From Jiangella alba (GTDB lineage Bacteria > Actinomycetota > Actinomycetes > Jiangellales > Jiangellaceae): DNA of 64,000 nt. The translations under genes were made by a program, and so were the position numbers. Of the stretch, positions 55,780-64,000 are shown in pieces (position 1 is the first letter of the stretch; every line of letters begins with the position of its first letter). The notes beneath the pieces were generated by a model. That model saw only the letters and a list, made by a program, of their open reading frames with translations. It was not told the DNA's origin and searched no databases. The stretch lies in NCBI RefSeq assembly GCF_900106035.1, contig NZ_FNUC01000001.1, positions 215,548 to 279,547 on the forward strand. Direction: 5' to 3'.

Positions 55780-57000
55780 ATGAACGATGCGGCAGCACGA
55801 GGACGCGGCGACGGCGGCGCGGTCGCCAGCGCGGCCGCCGTGGCCGGTGTCATCCGGGCCGCGGCCAACGGCGCGTCCCGGACGGAGATCGGCGCCGGCA
55901 CCGGCCTGAGCAAGGCGATCGTCTCCGAGCGGGTCCGCGCGCTCGTCGACGCGGGGCTGCTGGAGGAGGCCGGCGAGTTCGGCAGCACCGGCGGGCGGCG
56001 CGCCACGCGGGTGCGGTTCCGGTCCGGCCTCGTGGTGGTCGCCGCGGAGATCGCGATGACGCACGTCCGCGCCGCCGTCGTCACGCTGCCCGGCCGCATC
56101 CTGGCCGACGAGAAGCTGCCGCTGTCCATGCACGAGGGGCCGGAACGGGTCCTCGCCGAGCTGGAGCGGCTGATCGAGCGGCAGCTCCAGCGGGCCCGCG
56201 ACGACGCGGCCGCGCCGCTCACGCTCTGCGGCGTCGGGGTCGGCATCGCCGGGCCGGTCGAGTTCGCCACCGGCCGCACCGTCCATCCCCCGGTGCACCC
56301 CGACTGGCACGACCAGCCGGTCCGCGACCGCCTGGCGGTCCGCTTCGGGGTGCCGGCGTGGGCCGACAACGAGGTCAACCTGATGGCGCTGGCCGAGCAG
56401 CACCGCGGCGCCGGCGCGGACGTCGCCGACTCGCTGGTCGTCAAGATCGGCTCCTGGGTCGGCGCCGGCCTCATCTCCAACCGCCGGCTGCACCGCGGCG
56501 CGCAGGGCTGCGCCGGCAGCCTCGTCACCACCGCCGGCGGCGACGACATCGCGGCCCGGGCGGAGCTGCTGGCGATCAGCGGGCAGAGCCCGGCCCTGCA
56601 GGCGGCAGCCGGCGCGGGACGGACGGTGACGGCGCAGCTGGTGGCCGAGCTGGCCCAGCTCGGCGACGACGACTGCCGGCGCATCCTCGCCGAGGCGGCC
56701 GAGGACATCGGCACCGTGCTGTCCGTGCTCGTCGACTTCTTCAACCCGGCCGTCGTCGTCGTGACCGGCGGCGTCGCGAGCGGCGGCGGCGCGTTCCTGG
56801 CCCGCATCCGCGAGACCGTCTACGGCAGGTCGCTGGCGCTGGCCACCCGCGACCTGCGCATCGTCCCGTCCGACCTGGGCGACGATGCCGCCATCCTCGG
56901 CGCCGCGGCCATGACGGTCGACGAGCTGACGTCGGCCGGCGGGCTGGGCGACACCCTCGCCCGCCTCGGCGCCGCTCCCACCAGGACGGGCGCCGAGTGA
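55780..57000 (+). CDS. ROK-family transcriptional regulator, locus 5
   Basis: Regulator of 406 residues with an N-terminal winged helix (about 12-70: ASRTEIGAGTGLSKAIVSER) and a ROK effector domain with GVGVGIAGPVEFATGRTV and VKIGSWVGAGLISNRRLH. As in the other ROK protein here, the classical Cys cluster is reduced, with only a Cys near QGCAG, so zinc binding is doubtful. It is the first gene of the operon, ahead of the oxidoreductase, whose GTG overlaps its stop (GTGA). A regulator inside its own target operon together with a palindrome over the promoter suggests autoregulation by sugar or polyol. Confidence 0.92.
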   Translation: MNDAAARGRGDGGAVASAAAVAGVIRAAANGASRTEIGAGTGLSKAIVSERVRALVDAGLLEEAGEFGSTGGRRATRVRFRSGLVVVAAEIAMTHVRAAVVTLPGRILADEKLPLSMHEGPERVLAELERLIERQLQRARDDAAAPLTLCGVGVGIAGPVEFATGRTVHPPVHPDWHDQPVRDRLAVRFGVPAWADNEVNLMALAEQHRGAGADVADSLVVKIGSWVGAGLISNRRLHRGAQGCAGSLVTTAGGDDIAARAELLAISGQSPALQAAAGAGRTVTAQLVAELAQLGDDDCRRILAEAAEDIGTVLSVLVDFFNPAVVVVTGGVASGGGAFLARIRETVYGRSLALATRDLRIVPSDLGDDAAILGAAAMTVDELTSAGGLGDTLARLGAAPTRTGAE

Positions 57001-58043
57001 TCCGCGTCGGCGTCGCCGGCGCCTCCGGCGTCGGGGCCGCGCACGTCGCCGCGCTGCGTCGCCTCGACGGCGTCGAGGTGGTCGCGGTGAGCGGGTCCAC
57101 CGACGAGTCGGCGCGACGGGTCGCGCGCAAGCTCGGCGTCCCCGCCGCGTACGGTTCCGAGCGCGCGCTGATCGACGCCGGCACGGTCGACGTCCTGCAC
57201 GTCTGCACGCCCAACGACCGGCACGCGCCCGCGGTGCGCGCCGCGTTCGCCGCCGGCCTGCACGTGGTCTGCGAGAAGCCGCTGGCCACGACGGCGGCCG
57301 ACGCCGCGGAGCTGGCCGCCCTGGCCGCGTCGGCGCCCACCGCGTCGGCCGTCTGCTACCACTACCGCTACTCCCCGCTGGCGGTCCGGCTGGCCGGGCT
57401 GGTCCGCTCCGGCCTGCTCGGCACCGTCCACTCCGTCCGCGCCAGCTACCTGCAGAACTGGCAGCTCGGCGCCGCCGGGTCGTGGCGCAACGACCCGGCC
57501 CGGTCCGGCTCGTCGCGGGTGCTGGCCGACATCGGCAGCCACGCGCTGGACCTCGTCGAGGTGCTCACCGGCCGCCCGGTCACGTCGCTCGCCGCCGACT
57601 TCCACACGCCCCGCCGCGACGCGCTGCGGCCCGGCACCGACGACGTCGCGGTGGCGCGGGCCCGGCTCGACGGCGGCGCCGTCGTCGCGCTGACCGCGTC
57701 GCAGGTGTCGCCCGGCCACCTCAACACGATCGCGGTCGAGATCGACGGCGACCAGGGCACCGCCAGCTGGCAGCTCGGCGATCTGGAGACCCTGGAGCTG
57801 GTCCGGACGGCGGACGCGCGGCGGCTGCGCCTGGACGGGCACGCCGACCCGCACCGCGTCAGCCGGTTCTGGCGCACCCCCGTCGACGCCGAGGCCCGCG
57901 TCGTCGCCCTCCTCGACGCGTTCTACCGGCCGCTGACCGGCGGCGACGGCGGCCCGCCGGCCGCACCCCTTCCCACGTTCGCGGACGCCGCCCGGCACGT
58001 CGCGCTCATCGACGAAGCCGCGCGGCCGCTGCTCATTCCCTGA
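56997..58043 (+). CDS. Gfo/Idh/MocA-family oxidoreductase, locus 5
   Basis: NAD(P)-dependent sugar or polyol dehydrogenase of 348 residues. The Rossmann start is VIRVGVAGASGVGAAHVAAL, followed by HVCTPNDRHAP and the signature EKPLA containing the catalytic Lys. The C-terminal alpha/beta domain includes DIGSHALDLVEVLTG with the catalytic His region. The enzyme is cytoplasmic. GTG 56997 overlaps the ROK stop. The family oxidises sugars, inositols and their derivatives; the precise substrate is unknown. With the alcohol-dehydrogenase-like enzyme at the operon end it suggests an oxidative pathway for the imported compound. Confidence 0.93.
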   Translation: MIRVGVAGASGVGAAHVAALRRLDGVEVVAVSGSTDESARRVARKLGVPAAYGSERALIDAGTVDVLHVCTPNDRHAPAVRAAFAAGLHVVCEKPLATTAADAAELAALAASAPTASAVCYHYRYSPLAVRLAGLVRSGLLGTVHSVRASYLQNWQLGAAGSWRNDPARSGSSRVLADIGSHALDLVEVLTGRPVTSLAADFHTPRRDALRPGTDDVAVARARLDGGAVVALTASQVSPGHLNTIAVEIDGDQGTASWQLGDLETLELVRTADARRLRLDGHADPHRVSRFWRTPVDAEARVVALLDAFYRPLTGGDGGPPAAPLPTFADAARHVALIDEAARPLLIP

Positions 58044-58058
58044 CTTCCGGAGGCAACG

Positions 58059-59393
58059 ATGCCCAGGACCACCCGCACCCTGCTGCTCCTCGCGCTGACC
58101 GCGGCCACCGCGGCCACCGCGACCGCCTGCGTCGGCGGCGCCCAGGACGACGGCGGCGGCGAGAGCCTCGCCCTCGGCGACGAGGCCACGCTCACCGTCG
58201 TCAGCCAGTTCGGCGACACCCCGGCGCTGCAGCCCGTGCTCGAGTCGATCAGCGCCGCCTGGGAGCGCGAGCACCCCGAGGTCAGCGTCGACATCCAGTA
58301 CCTCAGCTACGACGACCTGCAGAAGACGCTGCCGACGACCCTCGCGTCGGGGTCGGCGCCGGACGTGTTCGACTACGACGCGTCCGAGAGCACCCTCGGC
58401 GTGCTGGCGACCAACGGCCTGGTGCACCCGCTGACCGACTATGCGCAGCAGTACGGCTGGCTCGACGCGCTGCCGGAGTCGGTCGTCGAGCGGGCCACCT
58501 TCGACGACACGTTCTACGCGGTACCGCGCTCCAGCGAGGCGATCGGCCTGTTCTACGACGAGGCGCTGTTCGAGCAGCACGGCGCGCCCGCGCCGGTGGA
58601 CTACGCGTCGTTCCTGGCCGCGGCCGGGACGCTGCGCGACGCCGGCGTCGTCCCGATCGCGTTCGGCAACAAGGACCAGTGGCCGTCGTCGCACCTCGTC
58701 GCGGCGGCCGTGCACGCGTCGGTGCCGGTCGACGAGATCGTCGCGGTCGAGTCGCTCGGCGGCGACGGCGTCTACTCGGCGCCCGCGGTCCAGGACGCGT
58801 TCGAGGCCGCCCGCGGCTGGGTGGCCGGCGGCTTCGTCACGCCCGACTTCAACGGGGTCAGCTTCGACGACTCGGTGAAGGCGTTCATGAACGGCCAGGC
58901 CGGCATGCTGATCGAGGGCACCGGCGTCACGCCCGACCTCATCGCCACCCTCGGGCCCGAGTCCGGCGTGCGGTTCGTGCCGTTCCCGATGATCGACCCG
59001 GCGCTGGAGCAGCAGGCCGCGGGCGGCGCCGGCGGGTCGTGGGCGATCTCGGCGTCGTCGCCGGTCGCCGACATCGCGGCCGACTGGATCGACTTCGTGC
59101 ACTTCTCCGACGAGGCCGAGCGGGCGTGGCTGGAGGCCGGCGTGCTGCCGACCACCGGCTACGACGGCGCCGGCGCGGACGTCCCCGCGCTGCTGCGGCA
59201 GAACCTCGAGGTCGTCCAGGCGGCGAACGAGGGCGGCGGCATCGGGCGCTGGACGGCGTTCAGCTCCAGCCCGCTGGTGACCGACGCCTGGAACGGCGGC
59301 GGCCAGTCGTACCTCGCCGGCGACCTCGACGTCGCCGCGTTCACCGGCTCGCTCGACGACGCGCTCGCCGAGGCCCGGAGCGCGACACCGTGA
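58059..59393 (+). CDS. Extracellular sugar-binding lipoprotein, locus 5
   Basis: Solute-binding protein of 444 residues. The signal MPRTTRTLLLLALTAAT ends in a lipobox-like ATAC, followed by a Gly/Asp linker. The mature part has SAAWEREHPEVSVDIQYLSY and VGADVFDYD-type binding-protein sequence (visible as APDVFDYDAS), typical of family 1 binding proteins. ATG 58059 has GGAGG seven bases upstream. The stop overlaps the first permease start (GTGA). It supplies the CUT1 transporter downstream; the ligand is a carbohydrate or polyol of unknown identity. Confidence 0.94.
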   Translation: MPRTTRTLLLLALTAATAATATACVGGAQDDGGGESLALGDEATLTVVSQFGDTPALQPVLESISAAWEREHPEVSVDIQYLSYDDLQKTLPTTLASGSAPDVFDYDASESTLGVLATNGLVHPLTDYAQQYGWLDALPESVVERATFDDTFYAVPRSSEAIGLFYDEALFEQHGAPAPVDYASFLAAAGTLRDAGVVPIAFGNKDQWPSSHLVAAAVHASVPVDEIVAVESLGGDGVYSAPAVQDAFEAARGWVAGGFVTPDFNGVSFDDSVKAFMNGQAGMLIEGTGVTPDLIATLGPESGVRFVPFPMIDPALEQQAAGGAGGSWAISASSPVADIAADWIDFVHFSDEAERAWLEAGVLPTTGYDGAGADVPALLRQNLEVVQAANEGGGIGRWTAFSSSPLVTDAWNGGGQSYLAGDLDVAAFTGSLDDALAEARSATP

Positions 59394-60331
59394 CCAGCGC
59401 CGCCGCGCCGGCGGCGGTCCGGACGCGCACGCGCGCGGCCGAGCCGCCGCGCCGGCCGGGCGCCCGCCGCCGCTCGCTGCGCGGGTACTGGCTGGTGCTG
59501 CCCGCGCTCGCCCTCTACGCGGCGTTCCTGCTGTGGCCGATCGGGCAGACCGTCTGGCTCAGCCTGACCGACTGGAACGGCCTCACCGCCTCGCCCACGT
59601 GGACCGGGCTGGACAACTACCGCCGCCTCATCGGCGACGAGCGGTTCTTCGGCTCGCTCGGCAACAACCTGGTGTGGGTGGCCGGCAGCTGGCTGGCGCA
59701 GGGTCTCGGGCTGCTGCTCGCGGCCATCCTGTCGGCGAGCTGGATCCGCGGCCGGACGCTGTACCGCACGCTGCTGTTCGTCCCGGCGACGATGGCGCTG
59801 GTCATCGTCGGCATCGCGTGGGACCAGATCTACCGGCCGGAGACCGGGCTGCTGAACGTCGCGCTGGAGCACGCCGGCCTGGAGTCGCTGACCCGCGGCT
59901 GGCTGTCGGAGTCGGGCACCGCGATGGGCGCCGTCATCGCCACCGCGAACTGGACCTACTACGGGTTCGCGATGGTGATCCTGCTCGGCGGGCTGCAGAA
60001 CATCGACCCGCACCTGTACGAGGCGGCCGCGCTGGACGGCGCCAACGCCCGGCAGCGGTTCCGCCACGTCACCGTCCCGGCCCTGCGCAACCACATCACG
60101 CTGCTCGTCGTCGTGTCGTTCATCAACACGCTCAAGACCTTCGACCTCGTCTACGTCATGACGAACGGCGGTCCCGGCCACTCCACCGAGGTGGTCGCGT
60201 ACTACATCTACGCGCTGGCGTTCGTCACCCACCGGGTCGGCTACGCCGCGGCCGCCGCCGTCGTCCTGACCGTGATCATCCTGGTCATCACCGTGATCTT
60301 CCTCCGCGTCCGGGAGCGGGAGCGCCCGTGA
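59390..60331 (+). CDS. Carbohydrate ABC permease (MalF type), locus 5
   Basis: Membrane subunit of 313 residues with a long basic N-terminus (RRPGARRRSLRGYW) and six helices. The EAA loop is LYEAAALDGANARQRFRHV, with Ala where Arg is more usual. GTG 59390 overlaps the binding-protein stop and the gene ends overlapping the next permease start. As in loci 1, 3 and 4, there is no ATPase gene in the operon. Confidence 0.94.
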   Translation: MTSAAAPAAVRTRTRAAEPPRRPGARRRSLRGYWLVLPALALYAAFLLWPIGQTVWLSLTDWNGLTASPTWTGLDNYRRLIGDERFFGSLGNNLVWVAGSWLAQGLGLLLAAILSASWIRGRTLYRTLLFVPATMALVIVGIAWDQIYRPETGLLNVALEHAGLESLTRGWLSESGTAMGAVIATANWTYYGFAMVILLGGLQNIDPHLYEAAALDGANARQRFRHVTVPALRNHITLLVVVSFINTLKTFDLVYVMTNGGPGHSTEVVAYYIYALAFVTHRVGYAAAAAVVLTVIILVITVIFLRVRERERP

Positions 60332-61149
60332 ACCACACCCTGCAACGCATGAGCGCGCACACCGCGCTCGTCGTCATGACCCTGGTGTCCGTCGTCCCGC
60401 TGCTGTGGATCTGGCTGCAGTCGCTGCGCACGTCCACCGCCACCGCCGCCGACCCGTTCGGCCTGGAGTGGCCGCTGCGGTTCGCGAACTACGTCACCGC
60501 CTGGAACGCCGGCCGCTTCTCCGACTACCTCGTCAACAGCACCGTCGTCGCGGCCGGGACGGTGGCGCTGGTCGTCGCGCTGGCGTTCCCCGCCGCCTAC
60601 GCGCTGGCGCTGCTGGACCTGCGCTGGGCCGACGCGACGTTCCTGCTGTTCCTGCTCGGCCTGATGATCCCGATCTGGTCGATCGTGATCCCGCTCTTCT
60701 ACCAGCTGCGCTCGCTCGGGCTGGTGAACACGCTGGCCGGGGCGATCCTGATCGAGGCGACGCTCGGGCTGCCGTTCGCGATCTTCCTACTCCGGGCCAA
60801 CCTGCGGGCACTGCCGCGCGAGCTGATCGAGGCCGGCCGCATCGACGGCGCCGGCGACCTGCGGCTGATGTGGTCGATCGTGCGGCCGCTGGCCGTCCCC
60901 GCGCTCGGCGCCATCGTCGTCTTCCAGTTCATGACGTCGTGGAACGAGCTGGTCGTCCCGCTGTTCTTCCTGCAGACCGACGACGTCCGCACGCTGCCGA
61001 TCGGGCTCACGTTCTTCCAGGGCCGGTTCACCACCGACACCGCCGTCCTGGCCGCGGGCACCACCATCGCGTCGCTGCCCGTCGTCATCGTCTACCTGCT
61101 GTTCAACCGCCAGTTCGTCAACGGCCTCACCGCTGGAGCGACCAAATGA
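60328..61149 (+). CDS. Carbohydrate ABC permease (MalG type), locus 5
   Basis: Second channel subunit, 273 residues, six helices. The EAA loop reads LIEAGRIDGAGDLRLMWSI, with Gly replacing the second Ala. GTG 60328 overlaps the previous stop, and its stop overlaps the dehydrogenase start (ATGA). It forms the sugar pathway with the MalF-type subunit and the binding protein at 58059. Confidence 0.94.
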   Translation: MNHTLQRMSAHTALVVMTLVSVVPLLWIWLQSLRTSTATAADPFGLEWPLRFANYVTAWNAGRFSDYLVNSTVVAAGTVALVVALAFPAAYALALLDLRWADATFLLFLLGLMIPIWSIVIPLFYQLRSLGLVNTLAGAILIEATLGLPFAIFLLRANLRALPRELIEAGRIDGAGDLRLMWSIVRPLAVPALGAIVVFQFMTSWNELVVPLFFLQTDDVRTLPIGLTFFQGRFTTDTAVLAAGTTIASLPVVIVYLLFNRQFVNGLTAGATK

Positions 61150-62093
61150 GAACCCGCGCCTACCAGCTCGTCGCGCCCGGCCGCGGCGAGCTCGTCACCG
61201 CCGAACTGCCCGAGCCCGGACCCGGCCAGCTGGTGCTGCGGGTCCGCACCAACGGGGTGTGCGCGAGCGACCTGCCGACGTGGGCGGCGGCCGCGGCCGA
61301 CGGGCCGAGCCGGCTGGGGCACGAGCCGGCCGGCGAGGTCGTCGCCACCGGTCCGGGCGTGACGATCGCGCCCGGCACGCTGGTCGGCGGCCGCATCGCG
61401 CCGTCCTTCGCCGAGCACGCGCTGGCCGACCTCGACGACGTCGTCGTGCTGCCCGACGGCGTCGACCCCGCGGTGGCGCTGCCCGAGCCGCTGGGCTGCG
61501 TCGCCGAAGGGCTGCGCCGCACGCCGGTGCCGCTGGGCGCGCACGTCGCCGTCGTCGGGCTCGGCTTCATGGGGCTGGTCATGACGCAGCTGCTGCGCAC
61601 CACCGGCGTGGCCCGGCTGGTCGCCGTCGACCCGCGCGACGACGCCCGGCGCGCGGCGGTGGCGAACGGGGCCGACACCGCGCACGACCCGGCCCAGCTG
61701 CCCGCCGCCGCGTTCTCCGGCGAGGACTCGCCCGCGCGGCACGGCTTCGACGTCGTCGTCGAGGCGTCCGGGACGCAGGCCGGACTGGACCTCGCCGGGC
61801 GGATGGTGCGGCCGCACGGCGCGCTGTCCATCCTCGGCTACCACCAGTCCGCGCGCGAGGTCGACCTGCGCGGCTGGAACTGGAAGGCGCTGGACGTCGT
61901 CAACGCGCACGTCCGCGACCGCGCGCTGCTGCGGGCGAGCACGGCGGCGGCGCTGGAGCTGGTCGCCGCCGGACGGCTCGACCCCGGCCGGCTGATCACC
62001 CACCGGTTCCGCCTCGACCAGGCCGACGCGGCGTTCGAGGCGCTGCGGTCCAAGCCGGACGGCTTCGTCAAGGCCGTCATCGACGTGTACTGA
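61146..62093 (+). CDS. Alcohol dehydrogenase-like (MDR) oxidoreductase, locus 5
   Basis: Medium-chain dehydrogenase of 315 residues, shorter than the usual ~340-350. The catalytic-zinc Cys is in NGVCASDLPTW and the conserved LGHEPAGEVVATG follows. The Rossmann motif is AVVGLGFMGLVMTQLL. The four-Cys structural zinc loop is missing, as the short region after the GHE motif shows. The C-terminus has LITHRFRLDQADAAFEAL, typical of sorbitol/threonine-dehydrogenase relatives. It is the last gene of the locus-5 operon, coupled by ATGA, and probably oxidises a sugar alcohol or keto-sugar intermediate. Confidence 0.9.
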   Translation: MRTRAYQLVAPGRGELVTAELPEPGPGQLVLRVRTNGVCASDLPTWAAAAADGPSRLGHEPAGEVVATGPGVTIAPGTLVGGRIAPSFAEHALADLDDVVVLPDGVDPAVALPEPLGCVAEGLRRTPVPLGAHVAVVGLGFMGLVMTQLLRTTGVARLVAVDPRDDARRAAVANGADTAHDPAQLPAAAFSGEDSPARHGFDVVVEASGTQAGLDLAGRMVRPHGALSILGYHQSAREVDLRGWNWKALDVVNAHVRDRALLRASTAAALELVAAGRLDPGRLITHRFRLDQADAAFEALRSKPDGFVKAVIDVY

Positions 62094-62105
62094 TGTACAT
62101 GTACA
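62094..62105. promoter_or_regulatory. TetR-type palindromic operator
   Basis: TGTACATGTACA is a perfect 12-base palindrome that begins at the base after the dehydrogenase stop and ends ten bases before the TetR ATG. A possible promoter overlaps it: TCGACG (62080-62085), 16 bases, TACACT (62102-62107). That would start transcription at about 62114, next to ATG 62116, giving a leaderless or near-leaderless message. Confidence 0.6.
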
Positions 62106-62115
62106 CTTGTCCACC

Positions 62116-62676
62116 ATGGACGGAACGACCCGGGCGACCCGCGATCCGGTCGGCCGCCGGCAGGCGATCATCGAGGCCGCCGCCGCGCTGATCATCGAGA
62201 ACGGCATCAACGACCTCACCCACCGGAAGGTGGCGGCGCGGGCGTCGGTGCCACTCGGCTCGACCACCCACTACTTCGCCTCGCTGGAGGACCTCAAGGC
62301 GGCCGCGCTGGCATGGCTGGGCCTGCGGACCGAGGAAGGGCTGTCCGAGATCGCCCGCGACCTCGCCGCGGCCGGCGACTGGGTGGGCACCCTCGCCCGC
62401 CTGTTCCACGAGTACCTGGGCGACCCCGCGCAGGTCCGCGCCGACACCGCGTTCTACGTCGCCAGCATGGACAGCCCGCGGCTGCACTCGATCGCCACCC
62501 GCTGGTCCGAGGGCCTCCAGGAGATCCTGACGCCCTACACCGACCCCGTCACCGCCCGCGCCATCAGCGCCTACGCCGACGGCGCGACCGTCCAGACGAT
62601 GCTGCGCGGCAGCGCGCCCGACGCCGGCGAGCTGCTCGACGTGCTCACCCGCCTGACCCGCACGACGGACGCCTGA
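62116..62676 (+). CDS. TetR-family regulator of the adjacent MFS exporter
   Basis: Repressor of 186 residues. The helix-turn-helix (about 14-60) contains IENGINDLTHRKVAARASVP with recognition-helix end GSTTHYF. The ligand-binding domain is helical and typical in length. ATG 62116 is used; TTG 62107 would add three residues but overlaps the promoter. No ribosome site is present, in keeping with a leaderless message. The TGTACATGTACA palindrome just upstream is its probable operator. Its stop overlaps the exporter start by one base (TGATG), so regulator and pump form one operon. Confidence 0.92.
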   Translation: MDGTTRATRDPVGRRQAIIEAAAALIIENGINDLTHRKVAARASVPLGSTTHYFASLEDLKAAALAWLGLRTEEGLSEIARDLAAAGDWVGTLARLFHEYLGDPAQVRADTAFYVASMDSPRLHSIATRWSEGLQEILTPYTDPVTARAISAYADGATVQTMLRGSAPDAGELLDVLTRLTRTTDA

Positions 62677-64000
62677 TGCCGAGCCTGACCGCCGAGACCA
62701 TGACGTCCCGGCAGCGCTGGGCGGCGCTGACCGTGCTGGCCGGCAGCCTGTTGGTCGTCACGATGGACATGACGATCCTCATCATGGCGCTGCCCGACCT
62801 CGTCCAGGACATCGCGCCCAGCGCGTCCGAGCAGCTGTGGATCGTCGACGTCTACTCGCTGATCCTCGCCGGCCTGCTGATCCCGATGAGCGCGCTCGGC
62901 GACCGGTGGGGACGCAAGCGGCTGCTGCTGACCGGGTTCACGCTGTTCGGCGTGGTCTCGGTGCTGGTGCTGTTCGCCGGCAGCCCGGCGTTCGTCATCG
63001 CGCTGCGCGCACTGCTCGGCGCGGCCGGCGCGATGATCATGCCGACGACGCTCTCGATGATCCGCACCATCTTCCGCGATCCGAAGGAGCGGGCGAAGGC
63101 GCTGGCCGTCTGGTCGATCATCTCCGGCCTCGGCGCCATCATCGGCCCGGTGGTCGGCGGCGCGCTGCTCGAGGTGTTCAGCTGGCACTCGGCGTTCCTC
63201 GTCAACGTCCCGTTCGTGCTCGTCGCCGTCGTCGCCGGCGCGCTGCTGCTGCCCGAGGCGCGCGACCCGCGGCCGCCGCGCTGGGACGTCGTCGCGACGG
63301 TGCTGTCGGTCGCCGGCATGTCGCTGCTGGTGTGGGGGATCAAGCAGCTGGCCAAGGAGGGCTGGGGTGACGTCGCGTCGTGGACGGCGGTGGTCGCCGC
63401 GGCCGCGCTGCTGACGTGGTTCGTGCGCCGCTGCCTCGGCCGCCCCGACCCGTTCCTGGAGGTCCGGCTGTTCCGCAGCCGGCCGTTCCGCGCCGGCACC
63501 ATCACGGCGCTGGCCTCGATGTTCGCGATGGGCGCCATGCTGTTGCTGGTCGCCCAGTGGCTGCAGGTCGTCGCGGGCTACTCGCCGCTGGTCGCCGGGC
63601 TGGCGCTGCTGCCGATGGCGGCCGGCTCGTTCGCGTTCGCGCCGTTCGCGCCGGCGCTCGCGTTCCGGATCGGCGCCCGGACGGTGCTCGCGGCCGGGCT
63701 GGCCTCCGCGGGCGCCGGGCTGCTGCTGCTCTACGTTCTCGGCAGCCCGCTGAGCTACCCGGAGCTGATCGCACCGCTGGCGCTGGTCGGCGCCGGCACC
63801 GGGTCGCTCGCCGTCGGGTCGGCGATCATCATGGGCAGCACGCCGCAGGAGAAGGCGGGCAACGCCGCCGCCATCGAGGAGGCGATGTACGACCTCGGCA
63901 ACGTCCTCGGCATCGCCGTGCTCGGCAGCGTCGCCGCCGCCCTCTACCGCGAGCACCTCGGCATCGGCGCGTTCACCGCGGCGGGCCTGCCCGCCGAGCT
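62676..64000 (+). CDS. MFS drug-type exporter, DHA2 family (3' truncated by window)
   Basis: Proton-driven efflux pump of which 441 residues are present before the window ends; complete family members have 14 helices and ~480-520 residues. Motif A of the superfamily is GDRWGRKRLLLTG; the N-terminal LLVVTMDMTILIMALPDL is characteristic of the DHA2 (QacA/SmvA-like) group, and RALLGAAGAMIMPTTLSMIR follows. ATG 62676 overlaps the TetR stop; ATG 62700 is an alternative. The substrate is unknown but is probably the ligand that releases the upstream TetR repressor. Confidence 0.92.
   Translation, partial: MPSLTAETMTSRQRWAALTVLAGSLLVVTMDMTILIMALPDLVQDIAPSASEQLWIVDVYSLILAGLLIPMSALGDRWGRKRLLLTGFTLFGVVSVLVLFAGSPAFVIALRALLGAAGAMIMPTTLSMIRTIFRDPKERAKALAVWSIISGLGAIIGPVVGGALLEVFSWHSAFLVNVPFVLVAVVAGALLLPEARDPRPPRWDVVATVLSVAGMSLLVWGIKQLAKEGWGDVASWTAVVAAAALLTWFVRRCLGRPDPFLEVRLFRSRPFRAGTITALASMFAMGAMLLLVAQWLQVVAGYSPLVAGLALLPMAAGSFAFAPFAPALAFRIGARTVLAAGLASAGAGLLLLYVLGSPLSYPELIAPLALVGAGTGSLAVGSAIIMGSTPQEKAGNAAAIEEAMYDLGNVLGIAVLGSVAAALYREHLGIGAFTAAGLPAE

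Noticed and set aside
1..64000. tRNA, rRNA, insertion sequences or phage genes
   Set aside because: No cloverleaf-like segment, rRNA-like stretch, transposase, integrase or phage structural protein was recognised on either strand; short RNAs could still be missed by eye.

Overview
The window is a very GC-rich stretch of an actinobacterial chromosome. The evidence is strong third-position GC bias, frequent GTG/TTG starts, ATGA/GTGA gene overlaps, many lipoprotein and twin-arginine signal peptides, and ROK/LacI/TetR/DeoR regulators beside carbohydrate ABC transporters. The gene content fits a soil or plant-associated actinomycete. A Jiangella-like or other Propionibacteria-related genus is my guess from gene content only, not a demonstrated assignment. 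I saw no rRNA, tRNA, transposase, phage gene or CRISPR array.

Layout. 1-2599: end of an MMPL exporter, then a LuxR-type two-component pair. 2601-2660: a large hairpin. 2692-13296: catabolic locus 1, made of a divergent ROK regulator and binding protein, two permeases, GH38 alpha-mannosidase, GH2 enzyme and sulfatase. 13334-16270: small genes (DksA-like zinc finger, DinB-like protein) and a divergent TetR/membrane-methyltransferase pair. 16274-28798: catabolic locus 2, made of a LacI repressor, a complete Dpp/Opp-type importer with fused ATPases, PhoD phosphatase, DUF2264 protein and a second sulfatase. 28866-32671: YdcF-like protein, DacB-type carboxypeptidase and a beta-lactamase-fold hydrolase. 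32690-36444: housekeeping and small membrane genes including folE, plus a Cys-rich HTH regulator. 36514-43070: catabolic locus 3, made of binding protein, two permeases, a small membrane protein and GH116 glycosidase, behind a promoter with two LacI-type operators. 43105-51592: catabolic locus 4, made of a DeoR regulator, a 1-kb repeat array, a Ugp-like binding protein, glycerophosphodiesterase, inositol monophosphatase, two permeases and a beta-helix protein. 51696-55684: metallophosphoesterase, DUF47/Pit phosphate pair and thioredoxin. 55718-62093: catabolic locus 5, made of a ROK regulator, Gfo/Idh/MocA oxidoreductase, binding protein, two permeases and an alcohol-dehydrogenase-like enzyme. 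62094-64000: TetR regulator and a DHA2-type MFS exporter cut by the window end.

How the parts work together. Five import-and-degrade modules sit side by side, most with a local regulator and a readable promoter/operator. Four of the five transporters have no ATPase gene here, so they probably share an MsiK/UgpC-type ATPase encoded elsewhere. Two sulfatases, several phosphatases and several glycosidases suggest scavenging of sulfated or phosphorylated glycans and lipid head groups. The most distinctive proposals are the DUF2264-sulfatase-PhoD importer locus, the Ugp-like locus that looks suited to glycerophosphoinositol, and a local cluster of three repeat expansions at 47-53 kb. One of these is inserted inside the inositol monophosphatase catalytic domain.
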